From Petrimonas sp. (GTDB lineage: Bacteria > Bacteroidota > Bacteroidia > Bacteroidales > Dysgonomonadaceae): a stretch of 32,126 nt of DNA. The DNA lies in NCBI GenBank assembly GCA_028698105.1, contig JAQVEB010000006.1, positions 1 to 32,126 of the forward strand, written 5' to 3'. Position 1 is the first letter of the stretch. Each line of letters starts with the position of its first letter. Position numbers and translations under genes: made by a program. The notes under the pieces were generated by a model. That model was not told the origin of the DNA. It saw nothing but the letters and a program-made list of their open reading frames with translations, and made no database searches. Shown in pieces: positions 1 through 7,258 of this stretch.

Positions 1-527
1 AAGTAAAAGCGGCAACCGGTATCGAAGATGCGGCAGCAGCCGTAGCATGGGTGTTCAATAACATCGGAACCTACGGAGGCGATTCAACAAAGATATTCGT
101 TTCAGGCCATTCTGCTGGCGGCCATCTGGCGCTGATGGTCGGTCTGGACAAGCATTACCTCGCCGCGCGCGGCATTGATGCCAACCGCATCGCCGGGCTT
201 ATTCCCCTGAGCGGGCATACCATCACGCATTTCACCATCCGGCAGGAGCGCGGCATAAAAGACACACAACCGCAAGTGGATGAACTGGCACCGCTGTGGC
301 ACGTGCGCGCCGACGCTCCCCCACTCTTGCTGATCACCGGCGACCGCGAACTGGAAATGCTGGGCCGATACGAAGAAAACGCTTATCTGGCCCGCATGAT
401 GAAAATTGCCGGACACAAACGAACGCGCCTTCTTGAGTTGCAGGGTTACGGCCACAGCATGACCTATCCGGCGTTTCCGCTGGTTGTGGAGGAAGTGAAA
501 CGAATCGTGAAGGACAATGATAAATGA
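1..527 (+). CDS. Alpha/beta hydrolase (esterase/lipase-like), C-terminal part
   Basis: The reading frame is open from base 3 to the stop at 525-527, so the N-terminal half lies outside the window. The nucleophile elbow GHSAGGHLA is visible with Ser at 111-113. The later segment LLITGDRE supplies a likely acid Asp and GYGHSM the catalytic His, giving the Ser-Asp-His order of the alpha/beta hydrolase fold. The HSAGG form is typical of carboxylesterase/lipase (BD-FAE-like) members that act on small esters or acyl-sugars. No signal peptide can be judged. The substrate is unknown. A GTG at 51 is an internal codon rather than a start, because the conserved fold continues upstream. Confidence 0.85.
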   Translation, partial: VKAATGIEDAAAAVAWVFNNIGTYGGDSTKIFVSGHSAGGHLALMVGLDKHYLAARGIDANRIAGLIPLSGHTITHFTIRQERGIKDTQPQVDELAPLWHVRADAPPLLLITGDRELEMLGRYEENAYLARMMKIAGHKRTRLLELQGYGHSMTYPAFPLVVEEVKRIVKDNDK

Positions 528-540
528 GATCGTATCAAAA

Positions 541-682
541 GAAAAATAAAGTTTCTAACAACTTACAATTTGACGCTCTTTGTCCCAAAGGGACTGAATA
601 CGAATAACCCCGTACGGAGTGCGGGGAACTTGTAACCACGCTACTCCCAGCCCCGAAGTGGGCTGAATATTTATTACAATAA
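541..682. repeat. Palindromic intergenic repeat block
   Basis: The gap between the hydrolase and the HSDR_N gene holds three small inverted repeats and no credible gene: GTCCC-AAA-GGGAC (582-594), CCCCGTAC/GTGCGGGG (608-626) and CAGCCC/GGGCTG (648-665). Serial short GC-rich palindromes in otherwise AT-rich sequence are the look of REP-like dispersed elements in Bacteroidota. Whether this block recurs in the genome cannot be tested here. Confidence 0.5.
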
Positions 683-1741
683 TCACTCATAAGTTTTTAG
701 CATCTCACATATCTCTTTTTCGTATGTGTAAATATCATCCAATGATGATAATAAATGTTTTGTTTCTTTTTTGTTTTGATCTAAGGTTGCCAAATATTTG
801 TTTGTTCCGTTCAGATACAATCGGCAAATAGGTTTTCTATTACTATCGTCTAACAAAATATTGAAATAACTTTGTGTGTCTCTTTCAAATATTCTGTTCA
901 TGTCAATTACTTTTCGTAAAATTGACTTAACAATATAAAAAGCTTCCTTCTCTTCTTCTGTAGTTTCGATTTTAGCTGTTTCCTGAATTTCCTCGGCTCC
1001 AAGAGTCTCTTCTTGAGTCTGTTCCGATTTTTCTTTATCTATGGCGGTTTTAAATCTTTCAGTAATTATATCACTCACAACCTGCTTGAAAGTTCTTTTG
1101 GTTAAATCCGTAAATTGTTCAATGATTTTTGCAGTAACCAAACCCTCATATACTTGTTTTGCAAACATCCTAACCAATGGTTCACTTGGATTTTCCATTT
1201 CAGATAGAATTATATCACGCAAACCCTTCATATATTTCAACTCACTGGCAGCATTAACAATTGTTTCTACATCAAAATAAGATTTATGAAACTGTTTTAG
1301 TTCTTCAATTTCGTTAGGTTTAATATCCTCTATATTTAATTCCAAAAAAGGCTTTTCGTCCATCTTATTTTCATGTTCCAAATCTGTATAAAATTTGTAC
1401 ACAAGACCATTTGTCAGAACTCCAAATTTCGCCGTAGAAACGTGAAAATAACGCAACAATTGATTATCATATAACGTTAGAGCTTGAGACCAATGCTTAC
1501 ATTCAATTAAAATAATTGGCTTTCCGTCTTTTTGAATGGCATAATCTATTTTCTCACCTTTTTTGGTACCTATATCACAAGTGAATTCAGGTATTACCTC
1601 AAACGGATTAAAAACATCATAACCTAATGCTTGTATAAATGGTAAGATTAAAGAATTCTTTACAGATTCTTCAGTTTGCAAACTTTGTTTTAACTTGGTT
1701 GCACGTTCAGATAATTGCTTAATGCTGTCCTTGAAATCCAT
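683..1741 (-). CDS. Solitary type I restriction HSDR_N-like nuclease-fold protein
   Basis: About 352 residues starting at the ATG at 1741-1739 (MDFKDSIKQL). An in-frame ATG at 1801 would add a 20-residue AT-rich leader with no family resemblance. The N-terminal ~170 residues match the HSDR_N_2 pattern of type I restriction R subunits and stand-alone relatives: ALGYDVFNPFEV, then IDYAI, then PIILIECKHW. The last two give the D...ExK core of a PD-(D/E)xK nuclease fold. The middle is helical, followed by an acidic Glu/Thr/Lys linker and a C-terminal domain ending LKTYE. No helicase motor and no HsdM or HsdS neighbour is present, so it is not a complete restriction system. The gene is much more AT-rich than its neighbours, which suggests transfer. 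A DNA-cleavage or defence role is inference. Confidence 0.75.
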   Translation of the reverse strand: MDFKDSIKQLSERATKLKQSLQTEESVKNSLILPFIQALGYDVFNPFEVIPEFTCDIGTKKGEKIDYAIQKDGKPIILIECKHWSQALTLYDNQLLRYFHVSTAKFGVLTNGLVYKFYTDLEHENKMDEKPFLELNIEDIKPNEIEELKQFHKSYFDVETIVNAASELKYMKGLRDIILSEMENPSEPLVRMFAKQVYEGLVTAKIIEQFTDLTKRTFKQVVSDIITERFKTAIDKEKSEQTQEETLGAEEIQETAKIETTEEEKEAFYIVKSILRKVIDMNRIFERDTQSYFNILLDDSNRKPICRLYLNGTNKYLATLDQNKKETKHLLSSLDDIYTYEKEICEMLKTYE

Positions 1742-1932
1742 GGAATAAGTTCTATGTGTATTAATAAATAATATGAGTTCAAAATTATACATTTTTTTCA
1801 AAAGAAAAAAAATATCTGAATAAAAAGCCTAAAAAAAATAAAAAACGATTAATCACATACTTAAAGCGTCCAAATAAAATATATCAACTAAATTATTTTC
1901 TTTAAATACCTCAATCTTTTGATTTCATTTAC

Positions 1933-1940
1933 TATCTTTG
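1933..1940 (+). promoter_or_regulatory. Putative Bacteroidota -7 box for the NfeD/flotillin pair
   Basis: TATCTTTG fits the TAnnTTTG -7 element and lies 20 bases before the ATG at 1961. A TTTG occurs at 1918-1921 but is too close to act as the usual -33 element, so only half of the promoter is convincing. Confidence 0.5.
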
Positions 1941-1960
1941 GAAAGTTAAATTTTAACACT

Positions 1961-2533
1961 ATGGATGCATTACAAAACCTGGAACCCTTGTTGAGAACCT
2001 TTTGGTATATCGCCATTCCCGTTAGTTTGATTTTTATCATTCAGGCCATCATGACCTTTATCGGTGGCAACTCCATGGATGGCGTGGACGCCGATTTCGA
2101 TGGTGATTTCAGCGATACCGATGCGCCGTTTCAATTGTTTTCGCTGCGCAATCTCATCAATTTTCTACTCGGTTTCAGTTGGTCGGGAATTGTGTTTTAT
2201 CCGCTTATTTCCAACAAAATTTTGTTGATTTTTGTAGCTACACTGGTCGGCATTATTTTTGTGGCGCTGTTTTTCTTCATCATAAAGCAATTTATGCGAC
2301 TGGCCGAAAACGATTCGTTTAAAATGGAAGAAACGCTGAATAAAACGGCGGAAGTGTATCTTACCATTCCGCCTCAACGGTCGGGCAAAGGAAAAATTCT
2401 GATCAGTGTGAGGGGTTCTGTGCGTGAACTGGATGCGATTACCGACGGAGACGCTTTCATCGCCATTGTTCCTGATCATCATACTGGCGGTAGTTATTTT
2501 TGTTACTATTCTGGCGCTGGCATCGCGTTTTAA
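1961..2533 (+). CDS. NfeD-like membrane protein, C-terminus apparently truncated
   Basis: 190 residues from the ATG at 1961 (MDALQNLEPL); an upstream in-frame start at 1919 precedes the likely transcription start. Three hydrophobic segments are visible (around residues 12-32, 65-85 and 88-112) with an acidic loop GVDADFDGDFSDTD between the first two. A soluble OB-like part follows (KMEETLNKTAEVYLTIP, GKGKILISVRGSVRELDAITDG). NfeD proteins pair with SPFH/flotillin proteins, and that is the next gene. From residue 166 the frame runs into DNA that encodes the flotillin membrane segment in another frame, so the last ~25 residues are not NfeD-like. The OB fold therefore probably lacks its final strands. 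Function may be impaired. Confidence 0.75.
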   Translation: MDALQNLEPLLRTFWYIAIPVSLIFIIQAIMTFIGGNSMDGVDADFDGDFSDTDAPFQLFSLRNLINFLLGFSWSGIVFYPLISNKILLIFVATLVGIIFVALFFFIIKQFMRLAENDSFKMEETLNKTAEVYLTIPPQRSGKGKILISVRGSVRELDAITDGDAFIAIVPDHHTGGSYFCYYSGAGIAF

Positions 2534-3926
2534 AAGATGTCCTTCCGATAAAATTCTGGTGGTTTACGGAAAAACAGGCGGCTCCTCGGCTCGTTGTATT
2601 CATGGCGGAGGCGCTTTTGTGTGGCCGGTAATTCAGGACTACGCTTACCTCGATCTGAAGCCATTGTCCATCGAGGCCAACCTCACCAACGCGCTCAGCC
2701 GTCAGAATATTCGCGTGGATGTACCCTCACGGTTTACCATTGCCATTTCGTCCGAACCCGATCTGATGAACACGGCCGCCGAAAGGTTGTTGGGGCTTAC
2801 ACCCGATAAAATAAAAGAACTGGCTTCCGACATTCTCTTCGGACAACTGCGTTTGGTGATCGCCACCATGACGATCGAAGAAATCAACTCCGACCGCGAT
2901 AAATTCCTTGAAGCCATCTCCAAAACAGTGGATTCGGAATTGAAGAAAGTCGGTCTGAAATTGATCAACGTGAACGTTACCGATATCAAAGACGAGTCGG
3001 GATACATTGAAGCGTTGGGAAAAGAAGCCGCAGCAAAGGCCATAAACGAAGCCAAAATCAGCGTGGCACAACAAGAAAAGATCGGTGAGACCGGTAAAGC
3101 TGAGGCCGATAAAGACCGCGAGGTAAATATTGCATCGGCTAAGAAAGACGAATTGATCGGAAAGGCCGAAGCCGATAAACTAACGCGTATCAAAACATCC
3201 GAAGCAAACTCCATAGCCGTTCAGGGTGAAAATACGGCAAAAATTACCATCGCCCAATCCGATGCGGCACGTCGCGAAAAAGAAGCCGAGGCTGCGCGTC
3301 TGGCTATCGCGGCCGAGAAAGTGCAACAGGCAAAAGCGCTGGAAGAAGCTTATGTGGCTGAAAAGTTGGCCGAAAATGCCCGCGCCGAACGCGAACGTTC
3401 TACCGAAACCGCCAACATTGTGGTTCCGGCCGAGATCGCCAAACAAAAAGCCATTATTGACGCACAAGCCGTGGCCGAACGCACTCGCGTTCAAGCTAAA
3501 GGCGATGCCGATGCCATCTTCGCCAAAATGGACGCCGAAGCGCGCGGTTTGTTCGAGATTCTGAGCAAGCAGGCGCAAGGGTACAAAGATGTGGTTTCGG
3601 CCGCCGGCGGCGATCCCGATAAAGCGTATCAGTTGCTGATGATCGAGAAATTACCGGAACTCATCAGAACACAGGTTGAAGCGGTTAAAAACCTGAAAAT
3701 TGATAAAGTTACCGTTTGGGATTCGGGAAATAATGCAGATGGTAAAGGCTCTACCGCGAACTTTCTTTCGGGGTTAATGCGAACCATTCCACCATTGGAC
3801 GACTTGTTCAATATGGCGGGAATGCAGTTGCCCAATTACCTGAAAGGCAAAGAAACAACAGAAACTATTCCTATTGAAAAGGAATCTCCGGTAAACGCGC
3901 CCAAAAAGAATACGATTGAAAAATAA
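2433..3926 (+). CDS. Flotillin-like SPFH-domain membrane protein
   Basis: About 497 residues. Domains in order: an N-terminal transmembrane segment (PLFLIIILAVVIFVTILALA), an SPFH/prohibitin-type domain beginning KRCPSDKILVVYGKTGG and including GGGAFVWPV and AAERLLGLTP, then a long Ala/Glu/Lys-rich coiled coil with repeated EAEAAR/KAEADK-type segments, and a conserved flotillin tail (GGDPDKAYQLLMIEKLPELI). Flotillins organise membrane microdomains and are often encoded with NfeD partners. The start is uncertain: possible codons are GTG 2424 and ATG 2433, both inside the nfeD-like frame and without a clear ribosome site. The gene overlaps the preceding gene by about 100 bases in a different frame, which is unusual and may reflect a deletion that removed its own start. 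Confidence 0.85.
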   Translation: MRLPTETLSSPLFLIIILAVVIFVTILALASRFKRCPSDKILVVYGKTGGSSARCIHGGGAFVWPVIQDYAYLDLKPLSIEANLTNALSRQNIRVDVPSRFTIAISSEPDLMNTAAERLLGLTPDKIKELASDILFGQLRLVIATMTIEEINSDRDKFLEAISKTVDSELKKVGLKLINVNVTDIKDESGYIEALGKEAAAKAINEAKISVAQQEKIGETGKAEADKDREVNIASAKKDELIGKAEADKLTRIKTSEANSIAVQGENTAKITIAQSDAARREKEAEAARLAIAAEKVQQAKALEEAYVAEKLAENARAERERSTETANIVVPAEIAKQKAIIDAQAVAERTRVQAKGDADAIFAKMDAEARGLFEILSKQAQGYKDVVSAAGGDPDKAYQLLMIEKLPELIRTQVEAVKNLKIDKVTVWDSGNNADGKGSTANFLSGLMRTIPPLDDLFNMAGMQLPNYLKGKETTETIPIEKESPVNAPKKNTIEK

Positions 3927-4057
3927 ACAATAAAAGAGGCAGTATCAAAAGAGCAAGAACAGTTTCATCTTGTCACGTCCCCACCCAAAATTGGGCATAA
4001 AGAGGAAATGACATGAATAATAATTTAATATGATTATCCGTATAATGTCCTACATCA

Positions 4058-4190
4058 ATTGCCACGTCCCTTTAGGGCGTGGTTTTTGAGATACAGAGCA
4101 GATAGGCTTTAGCCGAAATTTATACTATTATTGGGCTAAAGCCCGTAATTCTTAGACATCATTATCCCACGACTTAAAAGTCGTGGCAAT
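4058..4190. repeat. Nested palindromic element with 9-bp terminal inverted repeats
   Basis: The block is bounded by ATTGCCACG (4058-4066) and its exact reverse complement CGTGGCAAT (4182-4190). Inside are CCACGTCCC/GGGCGTGG (4062-4082), GGCTTTAGCC (4105-4114), GGGCTAAAGCCC (4133-4144) and CCACGACTT/AAGTCGTGG (4167-4186). No coding frame is credible. The structure fits a REP/MITE-like non-autonomous element. The rest of the 3927-4410 gap is AT-rich and shows nothing I can name. Confidence 0.6.
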
Positions 4191-4410
4191 GGATAAAGCC
4201 GTTAGAACACTTCGCGGATAATGTGAAAAATTGATGGTTAACCTTATCATTTTTCCCAAAAAACCTGCTCTAAAACATAAAATATTATCTGTTAATTTAC
4301 TTGCAAATGACGTTTTTAACATATATATTTGCGCATAAGCGATCTTTAGATGCCCGGAACCGGGCTGCAAACGCGGATTAACGTAGGGCATGCGGCAGAA
4401 GAAAGGAGAA

Positions 4411-4664
4411 AAACAGTGCGGCCGCATCCGTAAAACCCCGAAATTAAGCCACAGCATTGCAGCATGTTTTCGGGAAATAACGAAACCTTCCCGCAGGCTG
4501 GCGGCACACTTTTGGGGCGCCCCGAAATGTTCCCGCACGCGTGCGGGGAACCATCGGGAATGTACGAAAGACAGCCGCACGATTGCGGCACGATATCGGG
4601 AAGTTACAATGCAGTCTGCGGTCATGCGGCGCCTCTTCGGGGCAACCCGAAAGCATCCCGCAGC
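4411..4664. repeat. Tandem array of ~42-bp palindromic units
   Basis: Degenerate units carry a core like CCGCAC-n-TGCGG followed by TCGGGAA and ACGAAA. The core start recurs at 4449, 4491, 4533, 4575, 4616 and 4658, so the spacing is 42, 42, 42, 41 and 42 bases; a less regular unit precedes them. Because 42 is a multiple of three and each unit is palindromic, both strands read as Cys/Gly/Pro-rich 14-residue repeats (for example FPHACGEPSG). The array ends just upstream of the DUF6261 gene. I treat it as non-coding repeat DNA, though a repeat-peptide gene cannot be fully excluded. Confidence 0.65.
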
Positions 4665-4676
4665 ATCGCACTAAAG

Positions 4677-4694
4677 AAAGAGCTGATGCTCTTT
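4677..4694. terminator. Hairpin at the end of the 42-bp array
   Basis: AAAGAGC-TGAT-GCTCTTT is a perfect 7-bp stem with a 4-base loop. The following ATTGTTACC is not a clear U tract, so it is a weak terminator candidate or simply the boundary of the repeat array. Confidence 0.35.
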
Positions 4695-4747
4695 ATTGTT
4701 ACCGGCAATGCTGCCGCTGAATAAATTTTTAACTAAATTGGAATACA

Positions 4748-5497
4748 ATGGAACAGATTCAACGATTTGACCTCTCACGCTACCGTGACAAAGAACATGC
4801 ACAATTTCACGACTTGGTGAAAAAATATATAGAGGAAGAAACTGCCGAAAAACTGGGTATTATCAAAATCTACCCTGCCTATGTGAAAGCGCTACAAACC
4901 GAAATCAACACCATTAACGTGGAATCGGGCAGCCGCCTGACCTCAGGCATCGCTGCCGCCGATGAGTATCGCGACGAGATTTACAGCGCTTTCATTAACG
5001 ATCTTAATGCCAAGATCAATTGGTTTGACCCCGATGTGCGCGCCGCCGCCGATAACATCCGGCGCATCGTAGATCAGGTGGGATACGTGAGCCGCGATCC
5101 CTATCCGGAGGAAAGTAAAGCCCTTACCAGCCTCGTAGATCAACTTATAACCAATTATGCCGGTGACCTTGCCGTTACCGAACAAACAACGCTGGTTACC
5201 AAATTAAAAGAAGCCAACGACGATTTCATCACCCGATTCGGTTCGCGCAACGACGAGCAGGCCTCCCGCGGTAGCGGCAACGTTTCCAAAACCCGCGGAG
5301 CAGTTGATGAAGCTTACAAAAAAATTGTAACCGCCATAAACGGCCTTTCGCTGGTGGGCGATGCGGAAGTGTACCAAAACATCATTGGGAAGATAAATGA
5401 ATTGATCAGCTATTACAAAAACATGCTGGCCATACGCAAAGCAAAAGACGGTAAGGGAAGCAGCGAACCCGATATTCCGTTGCCGCCGGGCGCTTAA
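4748..5497 (+). CDS. DUF6261 family protein
   Basis: 249 residues, no signal peptide, almost entirely helical. The opening IQRFDLSRYRDKEHAQFHDLV and later ADEYRDEIYSAF and FDPDVRAAADNIRRIVDQVG match the pattern I know from the Bacteroidota-restricted DUF6261 family, which has no assigned function. Length is normal for the family. The C-terminus is a short proline-rich tail (PDIPLPPGA). It starts with ATG just after a 42-bp palindrome array and ends before a strong hairpin terminator, so it is probably transcribed alone. A structural or coiled-coil interaction role is only a guess from composition. Confidence 0.8.
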   Translation: MEQIQRFDLSRYRDKEHAQFHDLVKKYIEEETAEKLGIIKIYPAYVKALQTEINTINVESGSRLTSGIAAADEYRDEIYSAFINDLNAKINWFDPDVRAAADNIRRIVDQVGYVSRDPYPEESKALTSLVDQLITNYAGDLAVTEQTTLVTKLKEANDDFITRFGSRNDEQASRGSGNVSKTRGAVDEAYKKIVTAINGLSLVGDAEVYQNIIGKINELISYYKNMLAIRKAKDGKGSSEPDIPLPPGA

Positions 5498-5528
5498 GGA
5501 AAGAAGATTGGAATTTTCTGTTATTAAA

Positions 5529-5560
5529 GGGTGCGGGTTTTACGATCCGCATCCGTTTTT
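5529..5560 (+). terminator. Rho-independent terminator after the DUF6261 gene
   Basis: GGGTGCGG (5529-5536) pairs with CCGCATCC (5547-5554) with one G-U pair across a 10-base loop, followed by G and five T. Confidence 0.7.
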
Positions 5561-5618
5561 AGTTCCTCCCCTTTGCCGTAAACCGCGGCATCGGTCGGCA
5601 AACCTGTTATAAACCCAA

Positions 5619-6605
5619 ATGAAAATAATTGATATATTGGCGCGATGGTTTCGCCCGTCAGAGCGCAACGATTTCTGGAAACAGAAAGACGAGCCCGAAG
5701 AAGACAAGTTTAACCGGATGCTCGTGGCTGAAGCATCGGGTGAAATTTTCCCTTTCGAGATAAGGTCGTTTAACAAAAAAGGATTCAACATACGCGTTGA
5801 AAAAATTTCCGGTTTCGTATCGTATGGCCACATGGCATGGTCGTACCCCAATATGGAGTGGTGGCACAACGCTGCGCCCTATCTGGTGATGCACTCTTTC
5901 CACGGCTCGGTATATGAAGCCTTTCCGCAACGGAATTTCGTTCTTGTGGACGCAGTGGTGAACAGAGCCTGTGTGCCCGACCTGAAACCGGGCAGCATAT
6001 ACAAGGGGATCATCCTGCAAACATCATCTAAAGGCGTGCACGTAGAGCTGGGGCTTCATTTCGGATGGAAATGCGGATCAGTGCACGGTTTTATTCCGGC
6101 GGAAAACCTGAAAGGAAAAGCTACCATTGCCAACATGAAAGCCGGGCAAGTGCGTTTTCTGGCGTTTTCAGAAAAGAAACAGACCCTTGAATTTCGAGAA
6201 ACTGCCGCGGAAGTCGTTCCCGTTGCCGTTGACGGTATTCGTAATACCACGGACAGCACGCAATATGTCTCGCCAAGATGTTTCAACAGGCGCAAACCAC
6301 GTGAGGAAGCCGAACCCGATCTGTCGCAGGAAGAGCGGGAGCAACTTGCCGCCCTCGTAAACACGGTTGTAGATATAACCGTCATTGCCGATGAATACAA
6401 CGGCAAAGCTTACCTGCTGCAAGACAAGTACCGGTGTTCGCTGGAGATAACCGAAAGTATCTATGGCAAAAAAATAGATACCGTGAGGCTTTATCTCCGG
6501 AAAATGAGGCCGGGAGAACACCTCGCGTGCGAAGTGCTTGCGGTGTCGGCAAAAAAGTCAAAGCCTTCCCTTAAATTATCAGAAGAGGTTTTATCGAAAT
6601 TGTAA
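5619..6605 (+). CDS. Hypothetical protein with S1-like OB-fold segments
   Basis: 328 residues from ATG 5619; no signal peptide or membrane segment. The central segment LKPGSIYKGIILQTSSKGVHVEL followed by GSVHGFIPAENL has the spacing of an S1/OB RNA-binding strand set (entry GxxxxGxI, exit GFIP). An earlier segment (IFPFEIRSFNKKGFNIRVE, then GFVSYGHMAW) looks like a degenerate copy, and the C-terminal third (VVDITVIADEYNGKAYLL and following) may be a third one. A charged linker with RRKPREEAEPD separates the parts. This suggests a cytoplasmic RNA- or nucleic-acid-binding protein. I do not recognise a named family. The gene stands alone, with the DUF6261 terminator upstream and a new promoter downstream. 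Confidence 0.6.
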   Translation: MKIIDILARWFRPSERNDFWKQKDEPEEDKFNRMLVAEASGEIFPFEIRSFNKKGFNIRVEKISGFVSYGHMAWSYPNMEWWHNAAPYLVMHSFHGSVYEAFPQRNFVLVDAVVNRACVPDLKPGSIYKGIILQTSSKGVHVELGLHFGWKCGSVHGFIPAENLKGKATIANMKAGQVRFLAFSEKKQTLEFRETAAEVVPVAVDGIRNTTDSTQYVSPRCFNRRKPREEAEPDLSQEEREQLAALVNTVVDITVIADEYNGKAYLLQDKYRCSLEITESIYGKKIDTVRLYLRKMRPGEHLACEVLAVSAKKSKPSLKLSEEVLSKL

Positions 6606-6694
6606 AGGAGTTTTTTTACGGCATAGGCGCTCGCAATTACGGTCGGTTTGTAATCAATTTTATCAATACTATTTAAACTTATTCTAAATAATCG

Positions 6695-6702
6695 TATCTT
6701 TG
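6695..6702 (+). promoter_or_regulatory. Putative -7 box of the His-rich peptide/TonB receptor genes
   Basis: TATCTTTG matches TAnnTTTG and ends only 8 bases before the ATG at 6711. If used, transcription would begin almost at the start codon, giving a nearly leaderless mRNA. No good TTTG -33 element is seen at the usual distance. Confidence 0.5.
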
Positions 6703-6710
6703 CCATCGCA

Positions 6711-7085
6711 ATGAGACAAAGGGTTAGAATACTATCGGGATATTTTCTGTTAATGCTTTTTGCAAGCTATTACGGAAGTATTTCTTTATTTACTCACACT
6801 CATACCGTTAACGGCGAACGCGTAATACACTCGCATCTGCATTTTCCGGTTCACGACGGAAACAAAGCCGATCATCAACACAACACGTCGTCGTTTAATC
6901 TTATTCATGTTCTGTCTCATTTCTTTTCTCTCGGCTTGCATTTCGATGTTTCCGTTGATGCATTTAACCGTTACATCTGCATTTCACGATACCCAAAAGC
7001 ACAACATATCGCGCAAAAAAACATTTTCATTCACTCTAACGGATTACGCGCTCCACCTTTCAATTCTACGTTTTATTCTTTTTAA
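6711..7085 (+). CDS. Small exported histidine-rich protein
   Basis: 124 residues. An N-terminal hydrophobic segment (ILSGYFLLMLFASYYGSIS) acts as signal peptide or anchor. It is followed at once by a His cluster (FTHTHTVNGERVIHSHLHFP, then HDGNKADHQH) and further His residues (LIHVLSHFFSLGLHFD). Such clusters bind zinc, copper or nickel. The next gene on the same strand is a TonB-dependent receptor whose mature N-terminus also starts His-rich (QNRHQHRNRQ), so a shared role in transition-metal capture is likely. No catalytic motif is visible. I do not recognise a named family. Metal identity is not decidable from the sequence. Confidence 0.65.
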   Translation: MRQRVRILSGYFLLMLFASYYGSISLFTHTHTVNGERVIHSHLHFPVHDGNKADHQHNTSSFNLIHVLSHFFSLGLHFDVSVDAFNRYICISRYPKAQHIAQKNIFIHSNGLRAPPFNSTFYSF

Positions 7086-7258
7086 GCGGATTTTTTCGCA
7101 CATAATTCACAGAGACTACCAGAAGTGAAAAACTGTTATCGTATCACTATTTGCTCGTTCGCGAAGTGAATATGGTTTTCACGTTGCTATAACAATTTAA
7201 AGCGATAGTCTTGCTTTTGATGCACTCTCATTAATCGTATAATTGACAACAAATAAAA

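Noticed and set aside
683-1741. Complete type I restriction-modification system
   Set aside because: Only the nuclease-like N-terminal domain is present; helicase, methylase and specificity genes are absent on both sides.
3226-3564. 112-residue open frame inside the flotillin coiled coil
   Set aside because: It is a Lys/Pro-rich shadow of Ala/Glu-rich codons in another frame, and the flotillin frame is clearly the real one.
4411-4664. CRISPR array
   Set aside because: There is no constant direct repeat alternating with unique spacers; whole units drift together, and no cas gene is in the window.
4390-4724. Overlapping open frames on both strands encoding Cys/Gly/Pro-rich peptides
   Set aside because: They arise because a palindromic unit repeats with a period divisible by three; several frames are open at once, there is no signal peptide or ribosome site, and a repeat array explains them better.
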